A stretch of DNA of 64,000 nt from Bacteroidales bacterium UBA1181 (GTDB lineage: Bacteria; Bacteroidota; Bacteroidia; Bacteroidales; Paludibacteraceae), in NCBI GenBank assembly GCA_002310215.1, contig DBYR01000014.1, forward strand, positions 164,460 through 228,459, read 5' to 3'. The notes under the pieces were generated by a model. That model ran no database searches. It saw only the letters and a list, made by a program, of their open reading frames with translations, and had not been told where the DNA came from. This document shows positions 8,736 through 17,186 of the stretch, one piece after another. A program made the position numbers and the translations under genes. Each line of letters starts with the position of its first letter. The first letter of the stretch is position 1.

Positions 8736-9347
8736 ATGTTTGGGAAAGAGAAATGCAAGTACTTGCGTGAGATCAGAAAGAAAATAGCCTTGGAGAACGA
8801 CATCGCGCTTGTGACGAGCGAGTGCACCTTCAAGGGAGAGTGCAAGGGGACCTGCCCGAAGTGTGAGGCGGAGGTACGCTATCTGGAGCAGGAGCTCGAC
8901 AAGAGACGGAACTTGGGCAAAGTCATCACCCTTGCCGGACTGACTCTTGCGGGCGTAGCTAGTAGTGGCTTGCTTGCGTCCTGCGACGAATATGCGGATG
9001 GAGATATGCCCTATTACCCGTTCGGAGAGGATAACCTGCATGAAAGAGCGGAAAGGAGCACTCTTTACCAGAATATATTGGATAGGCTCAATCAAAGCAA
9101 TATCACTGTTGCTGAGCCGGATTCTTCGTTTCGATGGTTCTGTTTCGGTTTTAATGTAACTGAGACTGGTGAAGTTACGTCCCTCGAATTTTATGATCGA
9201 CAAGTGGACTCTCCATACCAGTCGGAAATCACCGATTTGTTGATGAGTATTCCGCAGGAGGAACTGAACACCTTGCAGGAAGATTGGTTTTTCCGAATAA
9301 ATTACTATGCCGAAAACGGGAAAATAGTGTTTAAATATGCATATTAA
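8736..9347 (+). CDS. Membrane-anchored protein with N-terminal Cys-rich motif
   Basis: A 203-aa protein. The N-terminus (KCKYLREIRKKIALENDI ... GTCPKCEAEVRYLEQEL) is a Cys-containing helical motif that, from memory, recurs at the start of Bacteroides membrane proteins, including TonB-like ones. It is followed by a hydrophobic segment ending in LLASC (about residues 70-85). The C-terminal domain (~residues 110-203: 'NVTETGEVTSLEFYDRQVDSPYQSEITDLLMSIPQEEL') resembles TonB C-terminal-like repeats ('v...G.v....v....').  A TATTTTTG -7-like box lies at 8704-8711. Function unknown. Confidence 0.6.
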   Translation: MFGKEKCKYLREIRKKIALENDIALVTSECTFKGECKGTCPKCEAEVRYLEQELDKRRNLGKVITLAGLTLAGVASSGLLASCDEYADGDMPYYPFGEDNLHERAERSTLYQNILDRLNQSNITVAEPDSSFRWFCFGFNVTETGEVTSLEFYDRQVDSPYQSEITDLLMSIPQEELNTLQEDWFFRINYYAENGKIVFKYAY

Positions 9348-9369
9348 TCAAATGGGTTGAATTAAGACG

Positions 9370-10023
9370 ATGAGAAAACTGTTGATTATATTCCTATCCG
9401 CTTTTTCCGCAATGAATCTCTTTGCCGAAGAGCCAGGCGAGAACGCATATTTCCCTAATGGATTCAAACTGAAGATAGATCGTGCCACATTGGGCCCCAC
9501 CTTGTACGAGAATTGGGTATATGAAGATAGAGACATTACCTTCTCCCACGCACTTGCGCTTGGTTTCGGGTTCCAACGCAATGAACACCTCTATTACGGT
9601 GGAGGAATAGAACTGAGGCAACGGCTTAACGATTTGGATTACACACATCTCTCTTTGCCTATTTATGCGGAAGCCAGGTTAAGCCTTTCCGACCGTAGGG
9701 TCTCTCCGTATGTCGGATTGAAGGTGGGCGCCGGCATTTGTCTCAAAGACCACGATAGTGAAGGTTACGAATTATATCAGCGAGCGGATGGCAAATGGTT
9801 CCATAGGGATTTCGAGCGGCAAGACAAACTGAAGGGTCTCTACCTCAATCCCGAGTTGGGTGTGCGCATCAGAAGGGTAGGCGTCGGATTCTGCTTCCCG
9901 CTGATGGAGTATGTCCGGGAGATGAATGTCTATGACAGCCAGTTCAAGAGCACGGAGAAACGCAAACTGCGGAGTATGGATATGGGGGTTCACCTGTTTT
10001 TGTCCTTCCATATTAATTTGTAA
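9370..10023 (+). CDS. Outer-membrane beta-barrel protein
   Basis: A 217-aa protein with a cleavable signal peptide (MRKLLIIFLSAFSAMNLFAEE). The body has alternating-hydrophobic strands and the small-barrel phrases 'GFGFQRNEHLYYGGGIELRQRL', 'LPIYAEARLSL', 'PYVGLKVGAGI', and ends in 'LFLSFHINL' with aliphatic/aromatic alternation as expected for an outer-membrane barrel. It fits OmpA-like/outer-membrane-beta-barrel domain proteins of Bacteroidetes. It is 22 bp downstream of the 8736 gene and probably cotranscribed. Confidence 0.65.
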   Translation: MRKLLIIFLSAFSAMNLFAEEPGENAYFPNGFKLKIDRATLGPTLYENWVYEDRDITFSHALALGFGFQRNEHLYYGGGIELRQRLNDLDYTHLSLPIYAEARLSLSDRRVSPYVGLKVGAGICLKDHDSEGYELYQRADGKWFHRDFERQDKLKGLYLNPELGVRIRRVGVGFCFPLMEYVREMNVYDSQFKSTEKRKLRSMDMGVHLFLSFHINL

Positions 10024-10150
10024 TATCATTCAATTTCAATGATTTATGGGTTCTGTCCGTAAAAGTTGACCCAAACATGGCGCATTATTTAAGTGTGCAA
10101 GAGTAGGGAAGTGTTTGTCCGTTCCATCAATCAAAAAATTATCAATTGTG

Positions 10151-10182
10151 TTTGATGAAAATATGAATATGTTATATATTTG
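10151..10182 (+). promoter_or_regulatory. Promoter of the toxin-antitoxin operon
   Basis: TTTG at 10151-10154, a 20-nt spacer and TATATTTG at 10175-10182, a close match to the Bacteroidetes housekeeping consensus, 50 bp before the antitoxin start. Confidence 0.65.
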
Positions 10183-10190
10183 CAATATTA

Positions 10191-10221
10191 TGTATAACAC
10201 ATATATAACTCTTGTATAACA
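10191..10221 (+). promoter_or_regulatory. Direct repeats, candidate antitoxin operator
   Basis: TGTATAACA occurs at 10191-10199 and again at 10213-10221, so the two copies start 22 bp (two helical turns) apart. They lie between the promoter and the antitoxin start, where ribbon-helix-helix antitoxins usually bind to repress their own operon. Confidence 0.45.
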
Positions 10222-10231
10222 AATATAATAT

Positions 10232-10498
10232 TTGCATGATATGGGAACCGTAATTGTCAGAAAGCAGACCGCTTTTCGTCTAAGCGAAAAACTCCTTGCT
10301 GATTTGAAAATACAAGCACAGCGATGCAACCGCAGTTTGAACAACTATGTGGAAAGCCTTTTGATTGAAGCGTTGTATAACACGCCCAACGATGAGACTG
10401 TACAGGCCATAGAAGAATCCAAAAGCGGCAAACATGCAGGGACGCTCAATGTGAGTAGTTTCGAAAATTTTCTCAATAGCATCGACGAGGCGGAATGA
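10232..10498 (+). CDS. Antitoxin, ribbon-helix-helix type
   Basis: An 88-aa protein. The N-terminal third (TVIVRKQTAFRLSEKLLADLKIQAQRCNRSLNNYVESLLIEAL) has the beta-strand plus two-helix pattern of Arc/MetJ-type antitoxins, with the 'RSLNNYVESLL' helix typical of this class. The acidic C-terminal tail would bind the toxin. An alternative in-frame ATG lies at 10241. Its stop overlaps the start of the toxin gene (ATGA), giving translational coupling. Together with the downstream YafQ-like gene it forms a type II toxin-antitoxin pair. Confidence 0.8.
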   Translation: MHDMGTVIVRKQTAFRLSEKLLADLKIQAQRCNRSLNNYVESLLIEALYNTPNDETVQAIEESKSGKHAGTLNVSSFENFLNSIDEAE

Positions 10499-10761
10499 AA
10501 GAAGTTCGTTATTCCACAAAGGCCAAGAAGGATCTTAAGAAGTATCGTAATGATCTTGCGAAAATGCACGATTTATTCGTGGTACTTAGCACCTTGGCCT
10601 CTGGGGGAATCTTGGACGCACGTTACCGGGCTCATATGCTGACAGGGAAATACAAGGATTGCATGGAATGCCATGTGGGAAATGATTTTCTTCTAATTTG
10701 GATAGATACTGACGCCATATATGTGGAACGTATCGGTAGCCATTCCGAGTTGTTTAAATAA
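10495..10761 (+). CDS. Toxin, YafQ/RelE family mRNA interferase
   Basis: An 88-aa protein matching the YafQ branch of the RelE superfamily, which cleaves mRNA at the ribosome: 'TKAKKDLKKYRNDLAKM' helix, 'LTGKYKDCMECHVGNDFLLIWIDTDAIYVERIGSHSELFK'. The conserved C-terminal pattern (L.G..k..re.Hi..D.lLiY.......l.rigsHseLf) includes the His, Asp and final His/Phe positions used in catalysis. The gene overlaps the antitoxin by 4 bp. Very likely a functional pair, because no disruption is visible. Confidence 0.88.
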   Translation: MKEVRYSTKAKKDLKKYRNDLAKMHDLFVVLSTLASGGILDARYRAHMLTGKYKDCMECHVGNDFLLIWIDTDAIYVERIGSHSELFK

Positions 10762-10834
10762 AAGGGCTTCGCCTCGTCATGATTGGCCTATTTACCACTT
10801 TTGTCTCTCGAGACGTAAAAAATGCGTTTCCCCC

Positions 10835-10865
10835 TTTGCCCGTAGAAAAAAATGTTGTAAATTCG
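10835..10865 (+). promoter_or_regulatory. Probable promoter of rplY
   Basis: TTTG at 10835-10838, a 19-nt spacer and TAAATTCG at 10858-10865, one mismatch from TAnnTTTG. A ~90-nt leader follows, with a small GGATT/AATCC hairpin (10878-10892) before rplY. The leader could mediate ribosomal-protein-style control, but no motif proves this. Confidence 0.45.
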
Positions 10866-10957
10866 CGGTGCTTTTTAGGATTCGTGCAATCCGAGGAGTG
10901 TGATGGGGAATTAAGCCATTACGAATGAATGTATAACTTAATTTTGAGTAACACAAA

Positions 10958-11518
10958 ATGAAAACTTTTGAGTTGAAAGGTACCAACAGAACTGCAGTTG
11001 GTAAGAAAGAGGTAAAGGCACTTCGTGCTACAGGTATGATCCCATGCGTTATCTACGGCGCTGGCGAGAACAAGAATTTCCAAGTGAAGGTAGAGGATGT
11101 TCGTAAGTTGATCTACTCTCCTGATATCTTTATCATAGACTTGGACCTCGATGGAAAGTATTGCAAGGCTATCTTGAAGGAGATCCAATTCCACCCAGTA
11201 AGCGACAAGATTTTGCACATCGACTTCTTGCAGGTTGTTGATGACAAGCCAATCGTGATGAACGTCCCTGTTAAGGTTCAAGGTTTGGCTGAAGGTGTTC
11301 GCCTCGGTGGTAAGTTGAGCCAAGAGATGCGTTCTTTGAAGGTGTCTGGCCTCTACAACAATATCCCTGAATTCTTGACTGTTAACGTTGAGAACTTGGG
11401 TCTTGGCAAGACTATCCAGGTACGTGATCTTTCATTCGATAACTTGACTATCCTTAGCGGTAAGGTGAACGTTGTCGTTGCTGTTAAGGCTACACGTTCT
11501 TCTAGGAATAACGGTTAA
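10958..11518 (+). CDS. rplY: 50S ribosomal protein L25 (CTC form)
   Basis: 186 aa, the long CTC/TL5 form with an N-terminal 5S-rRNA-binding barrel ('FELKGTNRTAVGKKEVKALRATGMIPCVIYGAGEN') and a C-terminal beta domain ('VPVKVQGLAEGVRLGGKLSQEMRSLKVSGL'). The gene has highly biased codons. It is directly followed by pth (8-bp gap), an arrangement found in many bacteria. Confidence 0.95.
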   Translation: MKTFELKGTNRTAVGKKEVKALRATGMIPCVIYGAGENKNFQVKVEDVRKLIYSPDIFIIDLDLDGKYCKAILKEIQFHPVSDKILHIDFLQVVDDKPIVMNVPVKVQGLAEGVRLGGKLSQEMRSLKVSGLYNNIPEFLTVNVENLGLGKTIQVRDLSFDNLTILSGKVNVVVAVKATRSSRNNG

Positions 11519-11526
11519 TCGATCTT

Positions 11527-12093
11527 ATGAAGTATCTGGTTGTTGGTCTGGGTAACATCGGCGAGGAATACGCCGAAACCCGCCATAACATAGGATTTAA
11601 GGTATTGGACGCTTTCGCTAAAGCGTCCAATATTGTTTTTGACCCGGGCAACCGCTACGGTGCGACCGCCTCATGCCGCGTCAAGAACGCCGAACTCTTC
11701 CTCCTCAAGCCTAATACCTACATGAACGAGAGCGGTAGGGCTGTCCGCTATTGGCTGGACAAGGAGAAGATCGACGTGGACCATCTGCTCATCATCGTGG
11801 ATGACCTCTCCCTTCCTTTCGGCGCCCTGCGCTTGAAGGGGAATGGTAGCGCGGGCGGCCATAACGGACTGAAAAGCATCGAGGCCATGATCGGCACGAA
11901 CGCCTATTCAAGGCTACGCTTCGGCATCGGAAACGATTTCCCGAAGGGCATGCAGATCGAATATGTGCTGGGCGAATGGACGGATGAACAGAAGCCTCGT
12001 CTGGAGGAACGCATCGCCATCGCGGGCGAGATCATCAAGAGCTTTTGCCTCGCTGGCTTGCAAAATACCATGAATCAGTTCAATAACAAGTGA
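11527..12093 (+). CDS. pth: Peptidyl-tRNA hydrolase
   Basis: 188 aa, the normal length. It recycles peptidyl-tRNA released from stalled ribosomes. Signatures: VGLGNIGEEYAETRHNIGF (catalytic His 20 and Asn 10 region), LLKPNTYMNESGRAV, and DDLSLPFGALRLKGNGSAGGHNGLKSI (Asp/His of the active site). It follows rplY in an apparent operon. Confidence 0.97.
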   Translation: MKYLVVGLGNIGEEYAETRHNIGFKVLDAFAKASNIVFDPGNRYGATASCRVKNAELFLLKPNTYMNESGRAVRYWLDKEKIDVDHLLIIVDDLSLPFGALRLKGNGSAGGHNGLKSIEAMIGTNAYSRLRFGIGNDFPKGMQIEYVLGEWTDEQKPRLEERIAIAGEIIKSFCLAGLQNTMNQFNNK

Positions 12094-12225
12094 GGAACTC
12101 CCTCGCGGATGACTTCTCGTTTCGCTTTTTTTCTTACCTTTGCATAAAGGTGGGTCCTGAGCATCCGCCGTGTGACAAAACAGTAAAACAGGGCGGGTTT
12201 TGATGCCGCCAATAATTCTTGATAG

Positions 12226-13416
12226 ATGGATTTCGCAAAAATATTTCTTAAGCCAAAGAAGGAGGATTCCCTTCTCCGTTTCCACCCTTGGGTCTTCTCG
12301 GGCGCCATCCAACGCGTCGTGGGCAACCCGAAAGAGGGGGATGTGGTGGACGTCTATAGCTCCGGTAACGAGTATCTCGCCACTGGTCACTACCAGGTGG
12401 GCTCCATCGCTGTGCGTGTCCTCTCCTTCGAAGGGGAACACCCCGACCAGGCGTTCTGGGAAAAACGTATCGCTGAGGCATTCCTGCTCAGGAAACGCTT
12501 GGGATTGGTCGACAACACTTTCAACAACACCTATCGTTTGGTGCATGGTGAGGGTGACTGCCTGCCGGGTCTCGTGGTGGACGTCTATGGTCCGACCGCT
12601 GTGCTTCAGGCGCATTCCGTCGGTATGCATACGGTGCGGATGGAGCTGGCCCAGGCCATCGTCAAGGTGATGGAGGGTCGTGTGGAGAACGTCTATTACA
12701 AGTCTGAAACCACCCTGCCGTTCAAGGCGAACGTCGATTCCGAGAATGGTTACCTCATCGGGGAATGCGACGACCAATGCCTCGCCATGGAGTATGGCCT
12801 CAAGTTTCATGTGGACTGGCTGCGCGGACAGAAGACGGGCTTCTTCGTGGACCAGCGTGAGAACCGCTCTCTGTTGGAGAAATATGCGAAGGACCGCAAC
12901 GTGCTGAACATGTTCTGCTATACGGGCGGCTTCTCGTTCTACGCGATGCGTGGGGGCGCCCGTCTGGTGCACTCCGTGGACAGTTCCGCCAAGGCGATCG
13001 ACCTGACGAACAAGAACGTCGAACTGAATTTCCCGGGGGATCCCCGTCACGAGGCTTTCGCCACAGACGCCTTCAAGTTCCTGGATGACATGGAGAAGGA
13101 CAAGTATGACCTGATCGTCTTGGATCCGCCTGCCTTCGCCAAGCACAGGGAGGTGTTGCGCAATGCGCTCCAGGGCTATAAGAAGCTCAATGCGAAGGCG
13201 TTCGAAAAGATCAAAAAGGGTGGGGTGCTCTTCACCTTCTCCTGCTCGCAGGCGGTGAACAAGGAACAGTTCCGCCTCGCCGTCTTCAGTGCGGCGGCCA
13301 TTAGCGGGCGCAACGTCCGCATCCTGCACCAGCTGACGCAACCGGCGGACCACCCGATAAATATTTACCATCCTGAAGGGGAATACCTCAAGGGACTGGT
13401 GCTCTATGTAGAATAA
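12226..13416 (+). CDS. rlmI: Class I rRNA (cytosine-5) methyltransferase RlmI-like
   Basis: 396 aa. The N-terminal PUA domain ('LRFHPWVFSGAIQRVVGNPKEGDVVDVY') is followed by an EEHEE-like region and a Rossmann SAM-binding domain with NMFCYTGGFSFYAM (motif I) and LDPPAFAKHR plus TFSCSQAV, which hold the catalytic Cys of m5C methyltransferases. It modifies 23S rRNA. A TACCTTTG -7-like box is at 12135-12142. It is likely cotranscribed with the M48 protease 18 bp downstream. Confidence 0.92.
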   Translation: MDFAKIFLKPKKEDSLLRFHPWVFSGAIQRVVGNPKEGDVVDVYSSGNEYLATGHYQVGSIAVRVLSFEGEHPDQAFWEKRIAEAFLLRKRLGLVDNTFNNTYRLVHGEGDCLPGLVVDVYGPTAVLQAHSVGMHTVRMELAQAIVKVMEGRVENVYYKSETTLPFKANVDSENGYLIGECDDQCLAMEYGLKFHVDWLRGQKTGFFVDQRENRSLLEKYAKDRNVLNMFCYTGGFSFYAMRGGARLVHSVDSSAKAIDLTNKNVELNFPGDPRHEAFATDAFKFLDDMEKDKYDLIVLDPPAFAKHREVLRNALQGYKKLNAKAFEKIKKGGVLFTFSCSQAVNKEQFRLAVFSAAAISGRNVRILHQLTQPADHPINIYHPEGEYLKGLVLYVE

Positions 13417-13434
13417 ATTTTCTTCCCTTATACC

Positions 13435-14679
13435 ATGTACACGACATTATTTTGGATTATCATCGCTATCCTGGTGCTCGACTTCGCCTTGGAGTGGTAC
13501 CTGGATTACCTGAACAATAGCCAGGTGAGTGAGGCGCTTCCTGACGAGGTGAAAGACCTTTACGACGCTGAGGCGTACAAGAAGCAGCAACAATATTTCC
13601 TGGCCAATAAGAAGTTCGGCATGGTCTCCGGACTCTTCTCCTTCGTCGTCATGATGCTGATGTTCTTCCTCTTCGGTTTCGCCTTCGTGGACAACATCGC
13701 GCGGGGCTTTTCGGAGAACTCCATCGTGATCGCGCTGATCTTCTTCGGCATCCTCTATTTCGCCAACGAAGTGCTGAACATCCCTTTCGGTATTTACCAT
13801 ACCTTCAAGATCGAGGAGCGTTTCGGTTTCAATAAGATGACGCCTGCCCTTTTCGCCGCGGATACGGTGAAGGGCTGGTTGCTCACCGTGTTGCTCGGTG
13901 GCGGTATCCTAGCGTTGCTCATGCTCATCTACAACGAGACGGGCACCTACTTTTGGCTGATCGCTTGGGCGGTGATGTCCGGCATCTCCATCTTCATGCT
14001 GATGTTCTACTCCAACCTGATCGTGCCGCTGTTCAACAAGCAGACACCTCTGGAGGAGGGCGAGCTGCGTACTGCCATCCAAGAATTCTGCAAAAAGGTG
14101 GATTTCGGGTTGGATGACCTCTATGTGATCGACGGTTCGAAGCGCTCGACCAAAGCGAACGCCTACTTCACGGGCTTGGGCTCGAAGAAGCGCATCGTGC
14201 TCTACGACACGTTGATGAACACGCTCACCACAGAGGAGATCGTGGCGGTCTTGGCGCACGAGATAGGCCATTACAAGCATAAACATACCCTGCTGATGTT
14301 GCTGATATCGATCCTCAACACCGGTTTCATGCTCTTCCTCCTCTCTTTGGCGTTAGGTACTCCGGAGACGGGCAATGTGCATCTGGCGGAGGCGTTGGGT
14401 AGCCAATACCCATCCTTCCATCTCGGTGTGATCGTGTTCGGCATTCTTTATACACCCATCTCCACTTTGTTGGGCGTGGGACTGAACGTTATATCCAGGA
14501 GGAATGAATTCCAGGCGGACAGTTTCGCCAAGGAGAACGGTCTGGGCGAGGAATTGGGCGAAGCGTTGAAGAAGCTCTCCGTCAGCACGCTCAGCAACCT
14601 TAATCCACATAAGGCGTATGTCTTCTTCCATTATTCGCATCCTACTCTTATTCAGAGGATTAGAAACCTTAAGAATTGA
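13435..14679 (+). CDS. M48 family metalloprotease (Ste24/CAAX-protease-like)
   Basis: 414 aa integral membrane protease. Hydrophobic segments occur at the N-terminus and across residues ~60-200 and ~285-350. The zinc site is LAHEIGHYKHKH (HExxH) near residue 275, with the third ligand Glu in NEFQADSFA. 'SKRSTKANAYFTGLGSKKRIVLYDTL' before the HExxH is the standard M48A block. The family cleaves after C-terminal motifs or acts in membrane protein quality control; the bacterial substrate is unknown. Confidence 0.92.
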   Translation: MYTTLFWIIIAILVLDFALEWYLDYLNNSQVSEALPDEVKDLYDAEAYKKQQQYFLANKKFGMVSGLFSFVVMMLMFFLFGFAFVDNIARGFSENSIVIALIFFGILYFANEVLNIPFGIYHTFKIEERFGFNKMTPALFAADTVKGWLLTVLLGGGILALLMLIYNETGTYFWLIAWAVMSGISIFMLMFYSNLIVPLFNKQTPLEEGELRTAIQEFCKKVDFGLDDLYVIDGSKRSTKANAYFTGLGSKKRIVLYDTLMNTLTTEEIVAVLAHEIGHYKHKHTLLMLLISILNTGFMLFLLSLALGTPETGNVHLAEALGSQYPSFHLGVIVFGILYTPISTLLGVGLNVISRRNEFQADSFAKENGLGEELGEALKKLSVSTLSNLNPHKAYVFFHYSHPTLIQRIRNLKN

Positions 14680-14758
14680 CATGTTGTGTTAAAATTTTTT
14701 TCAAGATGGCCTCTTTCTTTTAAAGAAAGTTAAAGTTGAAAAATATTTTATAATTATG

Positions 14759-14789
14759 TTGCACAACATAAAAAATGGCAGTACATTTG
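14759..14789 (+). promoter_or_regulatory. Strong Bacteroidetes promoter upstream of mtaB
   Basis: TTG at 14759-14761, a 20-nt spacer and TACATTTG at 14782-14789. This is a near-ideal -33/-7 pair. Confidence 0.75.
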
Positions 14790-14795
14790 CACTGT

Positions 14796-14863
14796 GTTTT
14801 TCATGGTATTAGATTTAAGGTTTTAAGAGATGGGATGTCGGGATGACATCCTTCTTTGTTTTT
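14796..14863 (+). ncRNA. Candidate short transcript or leader ending in a terminator hairpin
   Basis: Starting just after the promoter at 14759-14789, a ~65-nt stretch contains TATTAGATTTAAGG and ends in a perfect 7-bp hairpin (GGATGTC/GACATCC, 14833-14851) followed by TTCTTTGTTTTT. Promoter and terminator with no ORF between them suggest a small RNA or an attenuated leader for mtaB. From memory the core resembles repeated intergenic small-RNA elements of Bacteroides (for example the FopS family), which I cannot verify here. Confidence 0.5.
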
Positions 14864-14896
14864 ATGGGGTATCAAACTTATTTTTAGTTGATTAGC

Positions 14897-16210
14897 ATGA
14901 TAGACGAATCAATATTCAAGGATAAAAAGGTGGCTTTCCACACGCTTGGCTGCAAATTGAATTTTGCGGAGACGACCACGATCGGCAAGATGTTGCTTGA
15001 GCATGGTTTCCGCAAGGCAGGCAGGGATGAGGTGGCGGATGTGTGCGTCATCAACACCTGTTCCGTCACTGAGGTGGCGGACCGCAAGGATCGTCAGGCG
15101 ATCAAGCAGATGATCACGAAACATCCAGGGGCCTACATCATCGTGACGGGTTGTTACGCGCAGTTGCAGCCCGAGGCGGTCGCCAAGATCGAAGGGGTGG
15201 ACCTCGTGCTTGGCGCACAGGATAAGTTTGATATTATCCGCCATCTCGATAGTCTGGAAAAGAAGGAGGAAGCTCAGGTCTGCCATACGAAACGGAGCGA
15301 AATCACCACCTTCTCTCCCTCCTGCACGAGGGGAGACCGCACCCGCTATTGGCTGAAGGTGCAGGACGGCTGCGACAATTTCTGCTCCTATTGCACGGTG
15401 CCTATCGCCCGTGGCAAGAGCCGTAACGGAAGCATTGCGGAGACGATCGCACAAGCGGAGGCGGCGGCCCGTGAGGGGGCCAAGGAGATTGTGATCTCGG
15501 GCGTAAACATCGGTGACTTCGGCAAGACGACGGGCGAGACTTTCCTCGACCTGATCCGTGCCTTGGACGGTGTGGAGGGCGTCGAGCGTTACCGCATCTC
15601 CTCCATCGAGCCGGACCTCCTGACGGACGAAATCATCGAGTTCACGGCCCGCTCCAAACGTTTCCTGCCTCATTTCCACATTCCTTTGCAGTCTGGGTGC
15701 GACGAGGTGCTGCGCCTCATGAAGCGCCACTACGAGCGTAGCCTCTTCGCGGATAAGATCCGGAAGGTGAAGGCCTTGATGCCGGACGCATTCATCGGGG
15801 TGGACGTGATCGTCGGAACCAACGGCGAGACGGAGGAGTACTTTAACTCCTCGTACGAGTTCCTGCAATCGTTGGACGTCACCCAACTGCACGTCTTCTC
15901 CTACTCGGAACGCCCGAACACGCAGGCGCTGAAGATCGAGGGTAGGGTACGCCCCGAAGAGAAGAAGCGCCGCAGCGAACTGCTCCATGTGCTCTCTGAG
16001 GAGAAACGGCTCGCCTTCTACCGCTCGCAGGTGGGCAAGACCGCCCATGTCTTGTGGGAGGAGAAACGTACGGCTGGCCTGATGCATGGGTTCTCGGAGA
16101 ACTATCTGGTGGTGGAGCGCCCTTACGATAAGGCTTTGGTGAATTGCGTGACGGAAGTGGTGCTGGGGGAGTTGAATGCGGACGGGTCAGCGATGACAAT
16201 TAAGAATTAA
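14897..16210 (+). CDS. mtaB: tRNA N6-threonylcarbamoyladenosine methylthiotransferase MtaB
   Basis: 437 aa radical-SAM methylthiotransferase that converts t6A37 to ms2t6A in tRNA. The N-terminal UPF0004 domain has three Cys in GCKLNFAET, NTCSVTEVADRK and GCYAQLQ (one 4Fe-4S cluster). The radical SAM motif is DGCDNFCSYCTVP (CxxxCxxC). The C-terminal TRAM region is present ('VGKTAHVLWEEKR'). The ATG at 14897 was chosen over an in-frame TTG at 14888. Confidence 0.94.
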   Translation: MIDESIFKDKKVAFHTLGCKLNFAETTTIGKMLLEHGFRKAGRDEVADVCVINTCSVTEVADRKDRQAIKQMITKHPGAYIIVTGCYAQLQPEAVAKIEGVDLVLGAQDKFDIIRHLDSLEKKEEAQVCHTKRSEITTFSPSCTRGDRTRYWLKVQDGCDNFCSYCTVPIARGKSRNGSIAETIAQAEAAAREGAKEIVISGVNIGDFGKTTGETFLDLIRALDGVEGVERYRISSIEPDLLTDEIIEFTARSKRFLPHFHIPLQSGCDEVLRLMKRHYERSLFADKIRKVKALMPDAFIGVDVIVGTNGETEEYFNSSYEFLQSLDVTQLHVFSYSERPNTQALKIEGRVRPEEKKRRSELLHVLSEEKRLAFYRSQVGKTAHVLWEEKRTAGLMHGFSENYLVVERPYDKALVNCVTEVVLGELNADGSAMTIKN

Positions 16211-16241
16211 GAGTTAAGAATTAAGAATTCTAAGGTCTAAA

Positions 16242-16886
16242 ATGAAGCGTGTCAGCAAATACTTTGTATGCTTAACGATGGCTCTGTCCATCTTCGCTTG
16301 TACGCCGGGCTCGAAAGAGTCTGGGCAAACGCAGGGAGAGGGGCAAGACAGTTTGACCGTGTCGACGGAACTGAAGGGTCGTCGTGCGGGCAAGGTGGTC
16401 AAGGTATGTGACGGAGACACCTACGAGATACTTCTGGAGGGCGAGCAACAACCGAGGCGAGTTCGCATGTATGCTATCGATGCTCCGGAGTCCGGGCAGG
16501 ATTTCAGCCGGAAGAGCAGGCACTACTTAGACTCCCTGATATGGAAGAAGCAGGTCACTGTTGACATTCTGGACATGGATTCGTACGATCGCCTCCTGGT
16601 GTATACCTATCTGTCGGACGGACGGGAGGTGAGCCATGAGATGGTGCGAGCCGGCTATGCGTGGCACTATACCCATTATGACAATGATCCGACGATGGAT
16701 TCCCTGCAGCTCTCCGCCCGTAACGCCGGGTTGGGGCTTTGGGAGGACAAGTGCCCCGTTGAACCATGGATTGAAAAGGCTATGCGCAAGAAGGGCTATA
16801 AATCGTTGGAAATAAAAAAGATGAAGATGGATGGCGAGATTGATGACTTGAGAATGGTCCGCCGCATCCCGAAAAGATCCGAGTGA
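16242..16886 (+). CDS. Secreted thermonuclease-like (SNase) lipoprotein
   Basis: 214 aa. Signal peptide with lipobox (LSIFAC, Cys ~20), a short Ser/Gln-rich linker, then a staphylococcal-nuclease-like OB-fold: KVVKVCDGDTYEI, RRVRMYAIDAPESGQDF, and 'SYDRLLVYTYLSDGREVSHEMVRAGYAWHY' with the catalytic Arg/Glu/Arg arrangement (R in VRMYAIDAPE; E of APES; R of DRLL). 'NAGLGLWED' and 'PVEPW' are also family hallmarks. A surface nuclease for DNA/RNA scavenging is inferred. Confidence 0.88.
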   Translation: MKRVSKYFVCLTMALSIFACTPGSKESGQTQGEGQDSLTVSTELKGRRAGKVVKVCDGDTYEILLEGEQQPRRVRMYAIDAPESGQDFSRKSRHYLDSLIWKKQVTVDILDMDSYDRLLVYTYLSDGREVSHEMVRAGYAWHYTHYDNDPTMDSLQLSARNAGLGLWEDKCPVEPWIEKAMRKKGYKSLEIKKMKMDGEIDDLRMVRRIPKRSE

Positions 16887-17186
16887 ATGGATTTTTTATT
16901 AATTGACCTAACTAAATATTAATCAAATATTTAACCTTTCGTTAGGAGGTGCCCTTTGAAAAAAATTCTGTTTCTGTGTTAACTTTTTTTCGATTTTAAT
17001 TGCAAAATGCTTTCAAAATGATTTATTTTGCGAAGATTTTGGTGTTTATTGTCAGATAAACGATGATTGGAGAGTCTTTTGGGTCAATCCATCGGCTGCC
17101 TTCAGATTGAGACCGCTGGTGGGTTTTCTTAGTTTATGGTGGACACTGTTTGTTGAATTAATAATTAGAATTAAATAGCATCGATT
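16887..17186. other. 300-bp intergenic region before glmS
   Basis: AT-rich at the left and more GC-rich from ~17070. No ORF, no clear TAnnTTTG promoter and no recognisable glmS ribozyme core are visible. The segment 17082-17135 has short complementary G/C runs and may form a leader structure; nothing more can be claimed. Confidence 0.4.

Noticed and set aside
11914..13371. 485-aa ORF on the minus strand
   Set aside because: It is the antisense shadow of pth/rlmI: both sense genes have full domain motifs and the antisense translation is His/Arg/Leu-rich low-complexity typical of such shadows.
14909..16087. 392-aa ORF on the minus strand
   Set aside because: Antisense of mtaB, whose Cys and radical-SAM motifs are intact on the + strand.
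16887..17186. Possible glmS ribozyme or riboswitch
   Set aside because: No core elements of the glmS ribozyme are seen and this class is mainly known from Gram-positive bacteria.
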